Source: Gemmatimonadota bacterium (GTDB taxonomy: Bacteria > Gemmatimonadota > Gemmatimonadetes > Gemmatimonadales > Gemmatimonadaceae). From it: a stretch of 64,000 bases of DNA. Made by a program: the position numbers and the translations under genes. Positions 28,489 to 35,935 of the stretch are shown here, one piece after another. The DNA is taken from positions 1 to 64,000 of the forward strand of contig JAJPIM010000018.1 in NCBI GenBank assembly GCA_021324775.1, read 5' to 3'. The notes beneath the pieces are model-generated. The model saw only the letters and a list, made by a program, of their open reading frames with translations, was not told the origin of the DNA and made no database searches. Each line of letters opens with the position of its first letter. The first letter of the stretch is position 1.

Positions 28489-28836
28489 GGCGGGAGCGAT
28501 AGACTGCCGGGCCCTGTCACCCGATATTGCGACCGAGAGCCCGCGCCACGGACTGTAGCAGCTCCGCAACGGACGCCGACCCCACGACCCCCGGTCTCTC
28601 GGCATCTACCGTCGCAACTCGGTTCCGCCATGGGTACGCTGCGTGCCATTGTGACTGATTCCGGCTGAGAGGCCTTGCGCCGTCAACAAAGTTGACAGCG
28701 CCAGCCCGGAGACAGCTATCGGGCTGGGGTCCGCCGCTCGACTATTCGGGTGATCAAACCGGCGGTTGGCGCGCGGCGTAGAGAGGGTGGGGAGAGGTAT
28801 CGAGGGCGTACCGACTGACCGAGGCGAGCATCTGCG
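28489..28836 (+). promoter_or_regulatory. 348-bp gap with inverted repeats before the Hpt gene
   Basis: No gene is seen. GTCAAC-AAA-GTTGAC (28682-28696) is a perfect 6-3-6 palindrome that overlaps a consensus -35 hexamer TTGACA at 28692-28697. A second stem CCAGCCCG/CGGGCTGG spans 28701-28727. A -10 is weak (GCTATC at 17 bp). A purine-rich patch occupies about 28779-28806. The layout fits a repressed promoter for the Hpt-receiver pair. Confidence 0.4.
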
Positions 28837-29196
28837 ATGGGGCAGCCACCGGGTATCGATGACCGTGCGCTCGACCGGCTCAGGCGGCAGGGAGGGCCGG
28901 TGCTCGTGCGGGAGATCGTCAAGATTTTCCTCGAGGACGCCCCACAGCGCCTGCGTGACGGGCGCGCGGGTGCAAAGGCGGGCGATATGGACGCAACCCG
29001 CCGGGCGGCGCATTCCCTGAAATCCACGGCTGCCGCGCTGGGGGCGGTCGAGCTCAAGGCCCTCTCGGAGCGCATCGAGCAATTGGCGGCGGATAACCAG
29101 GGCGCGGCGGTCGGCGCGTTACTGGATCGCTGGGATTCGAGTTTCGCGGCGGCCGAGCGTCAGTTGGCCGCCGTCATTGCGGGCGAGTCGGCATGA
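28837..29196 (+). CDS. Histidine phosphotransfer (Hpt) protein
   Basis: This 119-residue all-helical Hpt domain protein carries phospho-acceptor H59 in RRAAHSLKSTAAALGA, the HxxKS signature, with upstream FLEDAPQRLRDGRAGAKAGD and downstream ALSERIEQLAADN as expected for the four-helix bundle. It relays phosphate between a kinase/receiver and a second receiver. The stop overlaps the start of the receiver gene (ATGA). There is no hybrid kinase in the window, so the donor may be elsewhere or the phosphate may be drawn from the receiver next door. Confidence 0.9.
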   Translation: MGQPPGIDDRALDRLRRQGGPVLVREIVKIFLEDAPQRLRDGRAGAKAGDMDATRRAAHSLKSTAAALGAVELKALSERIEQLAADNQGAAVGALLDRWDSSFAAAERQLAAVIAGESA

Positions 29197-29657
29197 AGCG
29201 GATCGCGATCGTCGAGGACAACCGGGACAACCGCCTGCTCCTGCGCGCGATTATCGACGACCGGTACGAGCTGGTCGAATACGCGACCGGCCGGGTGGCG
29301 CTGGACGCGATCCGGAGCGACCCGCCGGACCTCATCCTCCTGGACATCTCGCTCCCCGAGATGGACGGGACGGAGGTGCTTCGCCGGTTGCGCTCGGACT
29401 CGACCCTCGCGCGGATCCCCGCCATCGCGTTGACGGCTCACGCGATGCGGGGTGTGCGGGAGCGGCTGCTGGCGGAGGGATTCGACGCCTACGTGGTCAA
29501 GCCGATCGTGGACGAGGAGGCGCTGCTCGAGACGATCGCGCGGCTGCTGGACACGAGTGTTGCCGGTGACACATTATCAGACTCGCCAGCCATCCCGCCG
29601 AACCAGGCGGCCACACCGTCAAACGAGCGTGACGGCCCGCAGGGCGACGGCAAATGA
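29193..29657 (+). CDS. Single-domain response regulator (receiver only)
   Basis: This 154-residue protein is a CheY-like receiver (1-120) with IVEDNRDNRLLL, phospho-acceptor D51 in LLDISLP, Thr in IALTAHAM, Lys in YVVKPI. The last 35 residues (DSPAIPPNQAATPS...) are disordered and carry no output domain. It resembles receivers that accept phosphate from Hpt proteins or act by protein contact, as in DivK-type relays. Its stop codon lies inside the conserved palindrome upstream of the right flp copy, so transcription could run straight into the pilin operon. Confidence 0.9.
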   Translation: MKRIAIVEDNRDNRLLLRAIIDDRYELVEYATGRVALDAIRSDPPDLILLDISLPEMDGTEVLRRLRSDSTLARIPAIALTAHAMRGVRERLLAEGFDAYVVKPIVDEEALLETIARLLDTSVAGDTLSDSPAIPPNQAATPSNERDGPQGDGK

Positions 29658-29669
29658 CAAAATCGTCAT
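29654..29669. promoter_or_regulatory. 16-bp palindrome upstream of right flp (operator candidate)
   Basis: ATGACAAAATCGTCAT, one base off the left copy. A TATAGT at 29703-29708 (CATAGT in the left copy) could be the -10 of a conserved flp promoter, which would place the palindrome about 35-50 bp upstream of it, an activator-like position. Confidence 0.55.
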
Positions 29670-29793
29670 GCAAAATTCACTGGTCCGTCACGACTGCAGC
29701 CATATAGTTGTCGGAGCGTCACCCACACACACTGGGCGGCAGCGCCGCGCGATGTCGCCGAAGGATCCACTTTCTCGCCAGGAGTCACTCACT

Positions 29794-29997
29794 ATGCAGC
29801 GGATCAAAGCCCTCGCTCAGTCGTTCGTTCGCGAGGAAGATGGTGCGACGATGATCGAGTACGCCCTGTTGGCGGTGTTGATCGCGATGGTCGTCGCGAT
29901 CGCGGCCATCACGCTGGGCCAGGCGATCTCGAACCAGTTCAACAAGGTGTCGACCTGCGTCAACAACCCGAGCTCGGCGAACTGTACGCCCGCGTAA
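29794..29997 (+). CDS. flp: Flp pilin, first gene of the Tad locus
   Basis: A 67-residue Flp prepilin nearly identical to the left-locus copy: leader ending REEDG, mature start ATMIEYALLAVLIAMVVAIA with Glu5-Tyr6, C-terminal Cys loop CVNNPSSANC. AGGAG precedes the ATG by about 9 bp. Being first in the operon, followed by a strong hairpin, it is probably the most abundant product and the major pilin. Processing would be by the TadV/CpaA-type peptidase encoded at 31348. Confidence 0.95.
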   Translation: MQRIKALAQSFVREEDGATMIEYALLAVLIAMVVAIAAITLGQAISNQFNKVSTCVNNPSSANCTPA

Positions 29998-30010
29998 GCG
30001 GGGTTTGACA

Positions 30011-30058
30011 TCGCGCGCCCGTGGGATCCGGCGATATGGTCCCACGGGTCACGCGCGA
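30011..30058 (+). other. Long GC-rich hairpin downstream of Flp pilin, right copy
   Basis: CCCGTGGGATC pairs with GGTCCCACGGG, enclosed by TCGCGCG/CGCGCGA. Compared with the left copy, a T-A pair has become C-G and a C-G pair has become T-A, so the fold is kept while the sequence changes. There is no T-run. It lies between two pilin genes, as expected for a differential-expression element. Confidence 0.7.
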
Positions 30059-30115
30059 TGAGTGAGCTGGTCTTCAGTTTTGGTCTGGTCAACGCTCCTC
30101 CTGAGGCGGTGAGCC

Positions 30116-30319
30116 ATGAGACAACTGAGGGCACGCGTTTTATCGTTTGTTCGTGAGGAGGAGGGCGCTACGATGATCGAGTACGCGCTACTGGCGGTCC
30201 TCATCGCAATGGTGGTCGCAATTGCGGCGATCACGCTGGGTCAAGCGATTTCGAACCAGTTCAACGCGGTCTCGACCTGCGTCAACAACCCGAGTTCGGC
30301 GAACTGTACGCCGGCGTAG
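30116..30319 (+). CDS. flp: Flp pilin, second copy in the Tad locus
   Basis: A 67-residue Flp prepilin. Its mature part matches the preceding Flp almost exactly (ATMIEYALLAVLIAMVVAIAAITLGQAISNQFN; CVNNPSSANC), but the leader differs (MRQLRARVLSFVREEEG). GAGGCGGTGAG lies just before the ATG. It is tandem with the first Flp, 118 bp downstream. The left locus has no counterpart of this gene, so the two loci are not complete duplicates. Confidence 0.94.
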   Translation: MRQLRARVLSFVREEEGATMIEYALLAVLIAMVVAIAAITLGQAISNQFNAVSTCVNNPSSANCTPA

Positions 30320-30445
30320 TCGGGCGACCATCGGGCGCTAGAGGGATCGGGTGGGGTCCGGTCGGCGGGTCCCGCACGACGCGCGCATGTCGACATGCAA
30401 GTCCTCGGTCTTCAACTGCACGCTGGACGACATGGAGTAACACCG

Positions 30446-31036
30446 ATGCAACGAGCTAACTACGTGTTACGGCGAGTGTGGGCCCTGCTGCGCAAGTTGC
30501 GTCATGGTGACGAAGGCGTCACGATGATCGAATACGCGTTGTTGGCGATTCTGGTGGCCATGGTGGTGGCCATCGGGGCGCTGACACTGGGCCAAGCGGT
30601 CTCCGCCGAGTTCACCAGGGCGTCGATCTGCGTCGACACCCCGACGCAGTGTAACGCGGAGTTGTCGACCGCCACCACGACGACTGGCACCACCGCGACG
30701 GGTACCACCGGCACGAGCACGAATCCCGATTTCGGATTCGGCGACAACGCCAATAACGACAACGGGACGTTCGACAACGGCACCAACGACAACGGAAGTT
30801 TCGACAACGGCACCAACGATACCGCCAACGGCGACAACGCCAATAACGACACCGGTACCAACGACGGTGGCATATTCGGCGGCACCAACGACACCGCCAA
30901 CAATGACGTTGGCAGTGGCGACACCAAGACCAACGATTTCGGCAGCAACGACAACGCCTCGGGTGACGTCGGCACCGGCGATACTGCCACTAATGACTTT
31001 GGTAACAACGTGACGGGCACAAACACCGGCCCGTGA
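30446..31036 (+). CDS. Long Flp-type pilin with Asn/Asp/Thr/Gly-rich tail
   Basis: This 196-residue Flp-family prepilin has a leader ending GDEG, then VTMIEYALLAILVAMVVAIGA (Glu5-Tyr6), then CVDTPTQC. About 125 residues of Asn, Asp, Gly and Thr follow, arranged in irregular repeats such as NDTGTND, FDNGTNDN and GDTATNDFGNN. The ATG at 30446 has GGAG 10 bp upstream and matches the pilin leader length. An upstream in-frame ATG at 30395 would add 17 residues and is unlikely. It is homologous to the long pilin at 10334-10720 but with a different repeat type. The acidic/amide repeats could bind calcium or form an extended adhesive tail, which is inference. Confidence 0.88.
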   Translation: MQRANYVLRRVWALLRKLRHGDEGVTMIEYALLAILVAMVVAIGALTLGQAVSAEFTRASICVDTPTQCNAELSTATTTTGTTATGTTGTSTNPDFGFGDNANNDNGTFDNGTNDNGSFDNGTNDTANGDNANNDTGTNDGGIFGGTNDTANNDVGSGDTKTNDFGSNDNASGDVGTGDTATNDFGNNVTGTNTGP

Positions 31037-31347
31037 CGCACCGGTAGCACCGGTTGCACCTGATCGTTGATCGGCGTCTGAAGATCCCGCAGTCTTCTCA
31101 GGCTGCGGGCGGAACCTCCCGGGCGGCGTCGTGAGCTCGGGCTGAAGCGGAGGAGTAGGATCGTGTCCAGTTGCTGTCACCTCGTCTGCATCGGGCGAGG
31201 TGAGGCCGGAGGTTCGTGAATGAACATGCGCGTTCAGACAGCGGCGGTCCGAAATCCCGCCGCTGTGCTTGTATCCGACATCGAACTCGCCGGACGGCGC
31301 CCGCTCGTCGCCGTCCACAGCGAGTCCGGTGCCGGCTGGGCGAGACA
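31037..31347 (+). other. 311-bp gap with two hairpins between pilins and prepilin peptidase
   Basis: No gene is recognised. CCCGCAG/CTGCGGG (31086-31109) and a perfect 10-bp stem ACAGCGGCGG/CCGCCGCTGT with 9-nt loop (31238-31266) lie between the abundant pilins and the low-abundance machinery genes. Neither has a T-run. Partial termination or transcript processing would lower expression of the downstream assembly genes. Confidence 0.5.
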
Positions 31348-31902
31348 ATGACGGCCGTCCATCCGTCGTTGTTCGCCGGCCCGGCGTGGAAGCTGGGTGC
31401 AGGCGCGGTGTTTTTCGGCCTCCTCGCGGCGATCTGCGTGTCCGACATCCGGACCCGGCGGATCCCCAACAAACTCGTGCTGGTCCTGACCGTCTCTGGC
31501 CTGGTCGTATCCGCGATCGGACGGTCGCCGCTGGCCGGCCTGGCGGCCGGGGTGGGAGGGATCGCCGTCGGATTGGCCATCTGGTTGCCGTCCTGGCTGT
31601 TCAAGCTGCTGGGTGCAGGTGATGTGAAGATGTATGCCGCCGCCAGTGCCTGGCTCGGCATGCGCGGGTCCCTCGAGGGGGCCGTCTTCGGGGCGTTCGC
31701 GGGCGGCCTCATGGCGCTCATCTGGATGCTCCGGTATCGCGGGATGAGGGGCTCTGCCCTTACGCTGTGGGCGGCGGGCGTACACCCGAAGTCGCTCATC
31801 CAGCCCATCGGCGATCTGTCCTCGGCCCCGGCCCTACCGTATACTGTGGCCCTCTCCGTGGGAGCAGGGATAGCCGCCTGTTTCCCCCATTTGCTTTTCT
31901 AA
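31348..31902 (+). CDS. cpaA: Tad prepilin peptidase (TadV/CpaA, A24 aspartic protease)
   Basis: This 184-residue polytopic protein has both catalytic aspartates of the A24 family: the first in SDIRTRRIPN and the second in GAGDVKMYAA (GxGD). It lacks the N-terminal methylase domain of PilD, as is normal for Tad peptidases. It removes the leaders of Flp pilins and of TadE/TadF-type pseudopilins at the inner membrane. An in-frame ATG at 31216 would add 44 residues of arginine-rich sequence that do not fit the family, so 31348 is preferred. It opens the machinery part of the operon. Confidence 0.93.
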   Translation: MTAVHPSLFAGPAWKLGAGAVFFGLLAAICVSDIRTRRIPNKLVLVLTVSGLVVSAIGRSPLAGLAAGVGGIAVGLAIWLPSWLFKLLGAGDVKMYAAASAWLGMRGSLEGAVFGAFAGGLMALIWMLRYRGMRGSALTLWAAGVHPKSLIQPIGDLSSAPALPYTVALSVGAGIAACFPHLLF

Positions 31903-31915
31903 TGCGGGGTCCGGG

Positions 31916-32353
31916 ATGCGACGCGCTATGACACGGCCCATGACACGTTCCGCCAGAGCTGCCATCGCCAGCACGCAAGGCTCGGCGATGGTCGAATTCG
32001 CGCTGATCCTCCCATTTCTGCTGCTCATCATTTGGGGCATTATCGACATCAGCCGGGCGTTCCAGACGATCGACTCTCTCACGTCGGCCGTGCGGGAGGG
32101 GGCCCGGGCAGCCGCCGTGTACTCGAGCCGCCCGGACACGGGGACGAGTCTGGCCGCCATTCAGGCCATCGTGGCCACGGATTTTACGCCGCTGGGAGCG
32201 CCGATCTCGCCCGATAGTGTAGCGGTGACATGGGATGGAACCCAGGTCACCGTCAAGGCCGATTACCAGTTCGAGTCGTTGACGCCGCTCCTGTGGGAAA
32301 TGACGATCTCCCGGACCGCGGTGATGCGGTGGGAAGACACCACCGCACCCTGA
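31916..32353 (+). CDS. tadE: TadE-like pseudopilin
   Basis: This 145-residue protein has the TadE-like N-terminal pattern TQGSAMVEFALILPFLLLIIWGIIDISRAF. A Gly/Ser cleavage region is followed by Glu and Phe at the start of a hydrophobic helix. The extracytoplasmic domain is small. TadE/TadF are minor pseudopilins processed by the same peptidase as Flp. Only one small TadE-type gene is seen here; a separate TadF is absent. It starts 13 bp after the peptidase gene. Confidence 0.85.
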   Translation: MRRAMTRPMTRSARAAIASTQGSAMVEFALILPFLLLIIWGIIDISRAFQTIDSLTSAVREGARAAAVYSSRPDTGTSLAAIQAIVATDFTPLGAPISPDSVAVTWDGTQVTVKADYQFESLTPLLWEMTISRTAVMRWEDTTAP

Positions 32354-32531
32354 GGAATCGCCATGAGATACTCTGCTCAGAGCTTCCGCCGCGAAGCGGT
32401 CCGGCGTAGCGCCACCGCCGCTCACTCGTCAAGACCGAGAGCCTGCGTGCGACCGTCGCCGCTCCCTCTCTGGGTCGGCGCCATGCGGAGGCGCGCGCGG
32501 TGCGCTGACCGCCTCTCGGGGATGGCATAAT

Positions 32532-33479
32532 ATGGCCGAAAAACGATACACCTTCGTCTTTTTGATCGCGCTCATTGTTGCGCTGTGCGCGACTTATGGC
32601 GTCTTTCGCGCCTTCAACGCCATCCGCGCGGGCAACCACGTCGCGATGGCCGAGGTGGTGGTCGCCGACAAAGACATCCCCGAGGGGCACCTGATCGACC
32701 GGCGTGACCTGCATACCGCAGCCTGGCCAGCGGCCTCGGTTCCGGCGGGTGCGTTCACCTCGGGAGACTCGGTGGTCGGGCGTGTCACTCGGGTCTCGGT
32801 CTTCACCGGCGAGCCTATCGTGCCAGGACGCCTCGCGCCCGCCGGTACCGGAGGCGGGATCGAGGTCAAGATCACGCCAGGCAAGCGAGCCATGGCCATC
32901 CGGATCGACGAGGTGGCCGGCCTCACGGGCCTCATCCAGCCGAATGCTCGCGTCGACATCCTGGTCAACACGGTCGACCCGGCCGCCGGTGGCAAGCGAG
33001 TCGCAAAACTCTTCATGGAGAACATGCGGGTGTTGTCGGTCGGCACTCAGATCATTCGTGCCGAGAACGGGCGCGCCTTCCGGGCCGCCAGCGCGACGCT
33101 CGAGGTCACCCCAGAGGAAGCCGAGCGGTTAGCGATCGCCGTCGGCACCGGGAGCATTCAGCTCGTCCTCCGCGGCTACGGCGATCCGGACAGCGTGAGA
33201 ACCCGGGGCGCAACATCGAACGACGTGCTCTCGCAGTTGCGGGCCGGTCCGACCGTTACGGTCGCTCCAGTGGTCGATCCGCCCCCCGTCCATCACCGCG
33301 CCCCGCCGGCTCGGCCCGCGCCAACGCCAGTCGCGCCAACGCCGGCGCCCACCGTCGCGGTCCGGCCATCCAGGCCGAGGCCGCCCGATTCCGTCACAGT
33401 CCAGGTCTTCCGCGCGGGCAAGGTCTCGCAACAGCACTTTCAGCGCGATTCGTCGGTGCCGGATACGGCCTCGCAATGA
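32532..33479 (+). CDS. cpaB: CpaB/RcpC periplasmic pilus-assembly protein (SAF domain)
   Basis: The protein has 315 residues. One N-terminal helix (about 6-27) is followed by an SAF domain (VVVADKDIPEGHLIDRRDLHTAAWP; VVGRVTRVSVFTGEPI) and an RcpC/CpaB domain (IEVKITPGKRAMAIRIDEVAGLTGLIQPNARVDILV). The last 90 residues are Pro/Arg/Ala-rich and likely disordered. CpaB lies in the periplasm and helps place the secretin. A 178-bp gap precedes it, and CATAAT abuts the ATG at 32532. Its stop overlaps the cpaC start (ATGA). Confidence 0.92.
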   Translation: MAEKRYTFVFLIALIVALCATYGVFRAFNAIRAGNHVAMAEVVVADKDIPEGHLIDRRDLHTAAWPAASVPAGAFTSGDSVVGRVTRVSVFTGEPIVPGRLAPAGTGGGIEVKITPGKRAMAIRIDEVAGLTGLIQPNARVDILVNTVDPAAGGKRVAKLFMENMRVLSVGTQIIRAENGRAFRAASATLEVTPEEAERLAIAVGTGSIQLVLRGYGDPDSVRTRGATSNDVLSQLRAGPTVTVAPVVDPPPVHHRAPPARPAPTPVAPTPAPTVAVRPSRPRPPDSVTVQVFRAGKVSQQHFQRDSSVPDTASQ

Positions 33480-34702
33480 CGCCACGCCCGGTTGGACCGC
33501 AATCTCGTGTACCACTTCCTTCAGCGCGGAGTCGACGCGTGAGGCCGATGCATGCGCTGGGGTTGATCCGCGCCGGACTGGTTGGTGCGGCCTTGCTGTT
33601 GTCCTCCGCCGCCAGCGCGCGCGCGCAGGAAGACGTGATCCTCCCGCTCGACATGTCGGTCGGCCGGTCGATGCCCATAACCCTCGGCGCCCCGATCACC
33701 AAAGTCTCGGTGGCGAATCCCGACATCGCCGACGTCCTCGTCATCAGCACGCTCGAGCTTGTGATCAATGCTCGTGCACCCGGAGAGACCGACGCCATCA
33801 TCTGGCAGGAAGGGGGTATCCGGAAGCACTACCGTCTGGTGGTCAAGTCGACGGGCGAGCACAAGCAGATCGTCGTCGCCATCAAGTTCGCCGAGGTGGA
33901 TCGGAACGTCCTCCGGACCATCAGCGGCTCGGCACAGTATGAGGATGCGAACAACCTGGTGGGGACGAACACCTTCTCGAGTGGCGTGACGAATCCGATC
34001 TCCATCCCGAGCGGCGAGTTCATCTCCGTGCTGACGAACTTCAACACGCAGAAGCTCCTCGGTCTCTTGCAGGCACAGGAAAACAAAGGCAAGGCGCACA
34101 TGTTGGCCGAGCCGACCGTCATGGCCGGGAACAAGGAGGAAGCCAACTTCCTGGCGGGCGGCGAGGTTCCTATCCCGGTCGTGCAGGCCGGTGGAGCTGG
34201 TATCACCAGCACGGCGCCAGTGACGATCGCGTACAAGGAATACGGGGTGAAGCTGAAGTTCATCGCGGAAATTCTCAGCGACACACTGATCCAGCTCGCG
34301 CTGACGCCCGAGGTGTCCAGCCTCGACTATACGAACGCCATCACCGTGTCGGGGTTCAAGATTCCCGCCCTCAGCTCCCGCCGAGTGCAGAGCACGGTTG
34401 ACGTACGCCGGGGCGAGAGCCTAATCCTTTCTGGGATGTTCGATGATGTGTGGAACCGCTCGAAGACGGGGATTCCGCTCCTCATGAATATCCCGATTCT
34501 CGGTGAGCTTTTCTCCAGCACCCAATGGCAGCACAACGAGACCGAATTGCTGATCGTCGTCACGCCGATCGTGATCGACCCGCTCTCGCCGCGCGCGCAG
34601 GATGTGTTGCGTCTGCAACCCGACACCGCGCTGCCAGCCCGGGAAGCGATGAAGCACACGCTCGCGCCGGCCAGTCCGCCGCGCACGCCGCCGCCGCGTT
34701 GA
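33476..34702 (+). CDS. cpaC: CpaC/RcpA Tad outer-membrane secretin
   Basis: This 408-residue secretin has a signal peptide ending SSAASARAQ, a BON/N0-like domain (LPLDMSVGRSMPITLGAPITKVSVANPDIADVLV is the RcpA start), and a secretin core with AEPTVMAGNKEEANFLAGGEVPIPV, YKEYGVKLKFIAEI and the C-terminal LLIVVTPIVIDPL. It forms the outer-membrane pore for the Flp fibre. The coupled ATGA start at 33476 adds 24 residues before the hydrophobic core. An ATG at 33548 with GTGAGG upstream gives a more standard signal peptide and may be the real start. Confidence 0.93.
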   Translation: MTPRPVGPQSRVPLPSARSRRVRPMHALGLIRAGLVGAALLLSSAASARAQEDVILPLDMSVGRSMPITLGAPITKVSVANPDIADVLVISTLELVINARAPGETDAIIWQEGGIRKHYRLVVKSTGEHKQIVVAIKFAEVDRNVLRTISGSAQYEDANNLVGTNTFSSGVTNPISIPSGEFISVLTNFNTQKLLGLLQAQENKGKAHMLAEPTVMAGNKEEANFLAGGEVPIPVVQAGGAGITSTAPVTIAYKEYGVKLKFIAEILSDTLIQLALTPEVSSLDYTNAITVSGFKIPALSSRRVQSTVDVRRGESLILSGMFDDVWNRSKTGIPLLMNIPILGELFSSTQWQHNETELLIVVTPIVIDPLSPRAQDVLRLQPDTALPAREAMKHTLAPASPPRTPPPR

Positions 34703-34733
34703 TCCACCAGCGCTAATCAAGGGACCCCCGGCC

Positions 34734-35933
34734 ATGGCCCGTCGAGCCATCATCGTCAGTGGGGCCGCGGGGTCCGACTCCACTGCGGCCGAGGTCCTGC
34801 AGCGCTTCGATTTCGCCGGCACCCAGGAGGTGCCGACTGTCGAGGAGGCTCTCACCCGCGTCCAGCGGGAGCACGTCGATCTTCTGATCGTGCCGCTCGC
34901 CGTGATGCAGGCGTCGCAGCTCGCAGCGGTCGAGCGGGCGCTGCGCCGCGCCACCTCGACATTTGCCATCGGCACGGCACCGCAATCCGATCCCGATCTC
35001 ATCCTGCGCGCGATGCGATCCGGGATTCAGGAGTTTCAACTGCTGCCGCTCGAATCGCAGGAGTTCAGCGCCGTCGTCGCTCGCCTCATGCTCCGCGGCC
35101 AGTCCGATGTGCCGGCCGGATCGGTCATCGCGGTGTACAGTGGCAAGGGCGGCGTCGGCGTGACCACCGTCGCGGTCAATCTCGCGCACGCGCTCGCGAA
35201 TGGAAAGCCAGAGGACGGCGTCGCGGTCGCGGACCTGGTCGCGGGGAGCGGCGATGTGCGGGTGCATCTCAATCTGACGCCCGCATATGACCGGAGCGAC
35301 CTGCTCCACAAGCTCGATCGCATCGATTCCGATCTCCTGCGCTCGACACTTACAGAAGTCGATGGCGGACTCTGGGCGCTGCCCGGCACTGATGCGGCGG
35401 AGCTCAACGGGGTCCTCGATGGACCCTCGACCAGCGCCATCGTCCAGCAGATGAAGCAGGATTTCTCCTTCTCCGTGCTCGACTGCGAACATCATCTGGG
35501 GGAAGGGACCGTCGCCGCTCTCGAAGCTGCCGAGCGGATTCTGGTCCTCACCGACCTCTCCGTCGCCGCGCTCCGCAGCACGCAGCGCACGCTCCTGCTC
35601 GGCCGGCGGCTCGGCTTCGACGACGAGAAGCTGAGCGTGGTGGTCAACCGCCACCAGTCCGGCGGGGAAGTGCTGTCGGCCGTCGACGCGCAGGAAGCGC
35701 TCAAGCGCGAGATATTCTGGAAGTTCCCGAACGACTACAAGACCGCATCGGCCGCGCTCACCAAAGGGGTGCCGATCGCCCGTCACGATGCCAGCTCGAA
35801 GCTCGCCGTGAGCTATCGGCAGCTCGCCGAGAAACTCGGCGGTGGTCGCCTGGCGACGTCACGCAACGGAAGGCGTTCATCTGGTCGGACGGCAATCGCG
35901 AATTGGTTCAGCCGGACCCGTAAGAGGAGCTAA
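34734..35933 (+). CDS. cpaE: CpaE/TadZ pilus-localising ParA-like ATPase
   Basis: This 399-residue protein has an atypical receiver-like N-terminal domain (1-125), lacking an obvious phospho-acceptor pocket, followed by a MinD/ParA-type ATPase with deviant Walker [10 protein letters not shown] (K138) and switch region [11 protein letters not shown]. In this family the domain places the Tad apparatus at a cell pole. The second Walker-type Asp in LDC is present. The gene sits 31 bp after cpaC and 2 bp before cpaF, standard Tad order. The arginine-rich tail ([23 protein letters not shown]) is basic and could touch membrane or DNA. Confidence 0.92.
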   Translation: MARRAIIVSGAAGSDSTAAEVLQRFDFAGTQEVPTVEEALTRVQREHVDLLIVPLAVMQASQLAAVERALRRATSTFAIGTAPQSDPDLILRAMRSGIQEFQLLPLESQEFSAVVARLMLRGQSDVPAGSVIAVYSGKGGVGVTTVAVNLAHALANGKPEDGVAVADLVAGSGDVRVHLNLTPAYDRSDLLHKLDRIDSDLLRSTLTEVDGGLWALPGTDAAELNGVLDGPSTSAIVQQMKQDFSFSVLDCEHHLGEGTVAALEAAERILVLTDLSVAALRSTQRTLLLGRRLGFDDEKLSVVVNRHQSGGEVLSAVDAQEALKREIFWKFPNDYKTASAALTKGVPIARHDASSKLAVSYRQLAEKLGGGRLATSRNGRRSSGRTAIANWFSRTRKRS

Positions 35934-35935
35934 TC

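Larger units (their letters stand above)
29651..30058 (+). repeat. Inverted-repeat pilin module, right copy
   Basis: This 408-bp block matches 10794-11201 in opposite orientation: palindrome, about 120-nt leader, Flp gene and hairpin. Identity begins right at the stop codon of the receiver gene and ends at the outer base of the hairpin. Confidence 0.88.

Noticed and set aside
29671-29700. Sigma-54 promoter (TGG...TGC) upstream of flp
   Set aside because: The spacing between the GG and GC elements is two bases too long in the left copy, and the right copy lacks TGGC.
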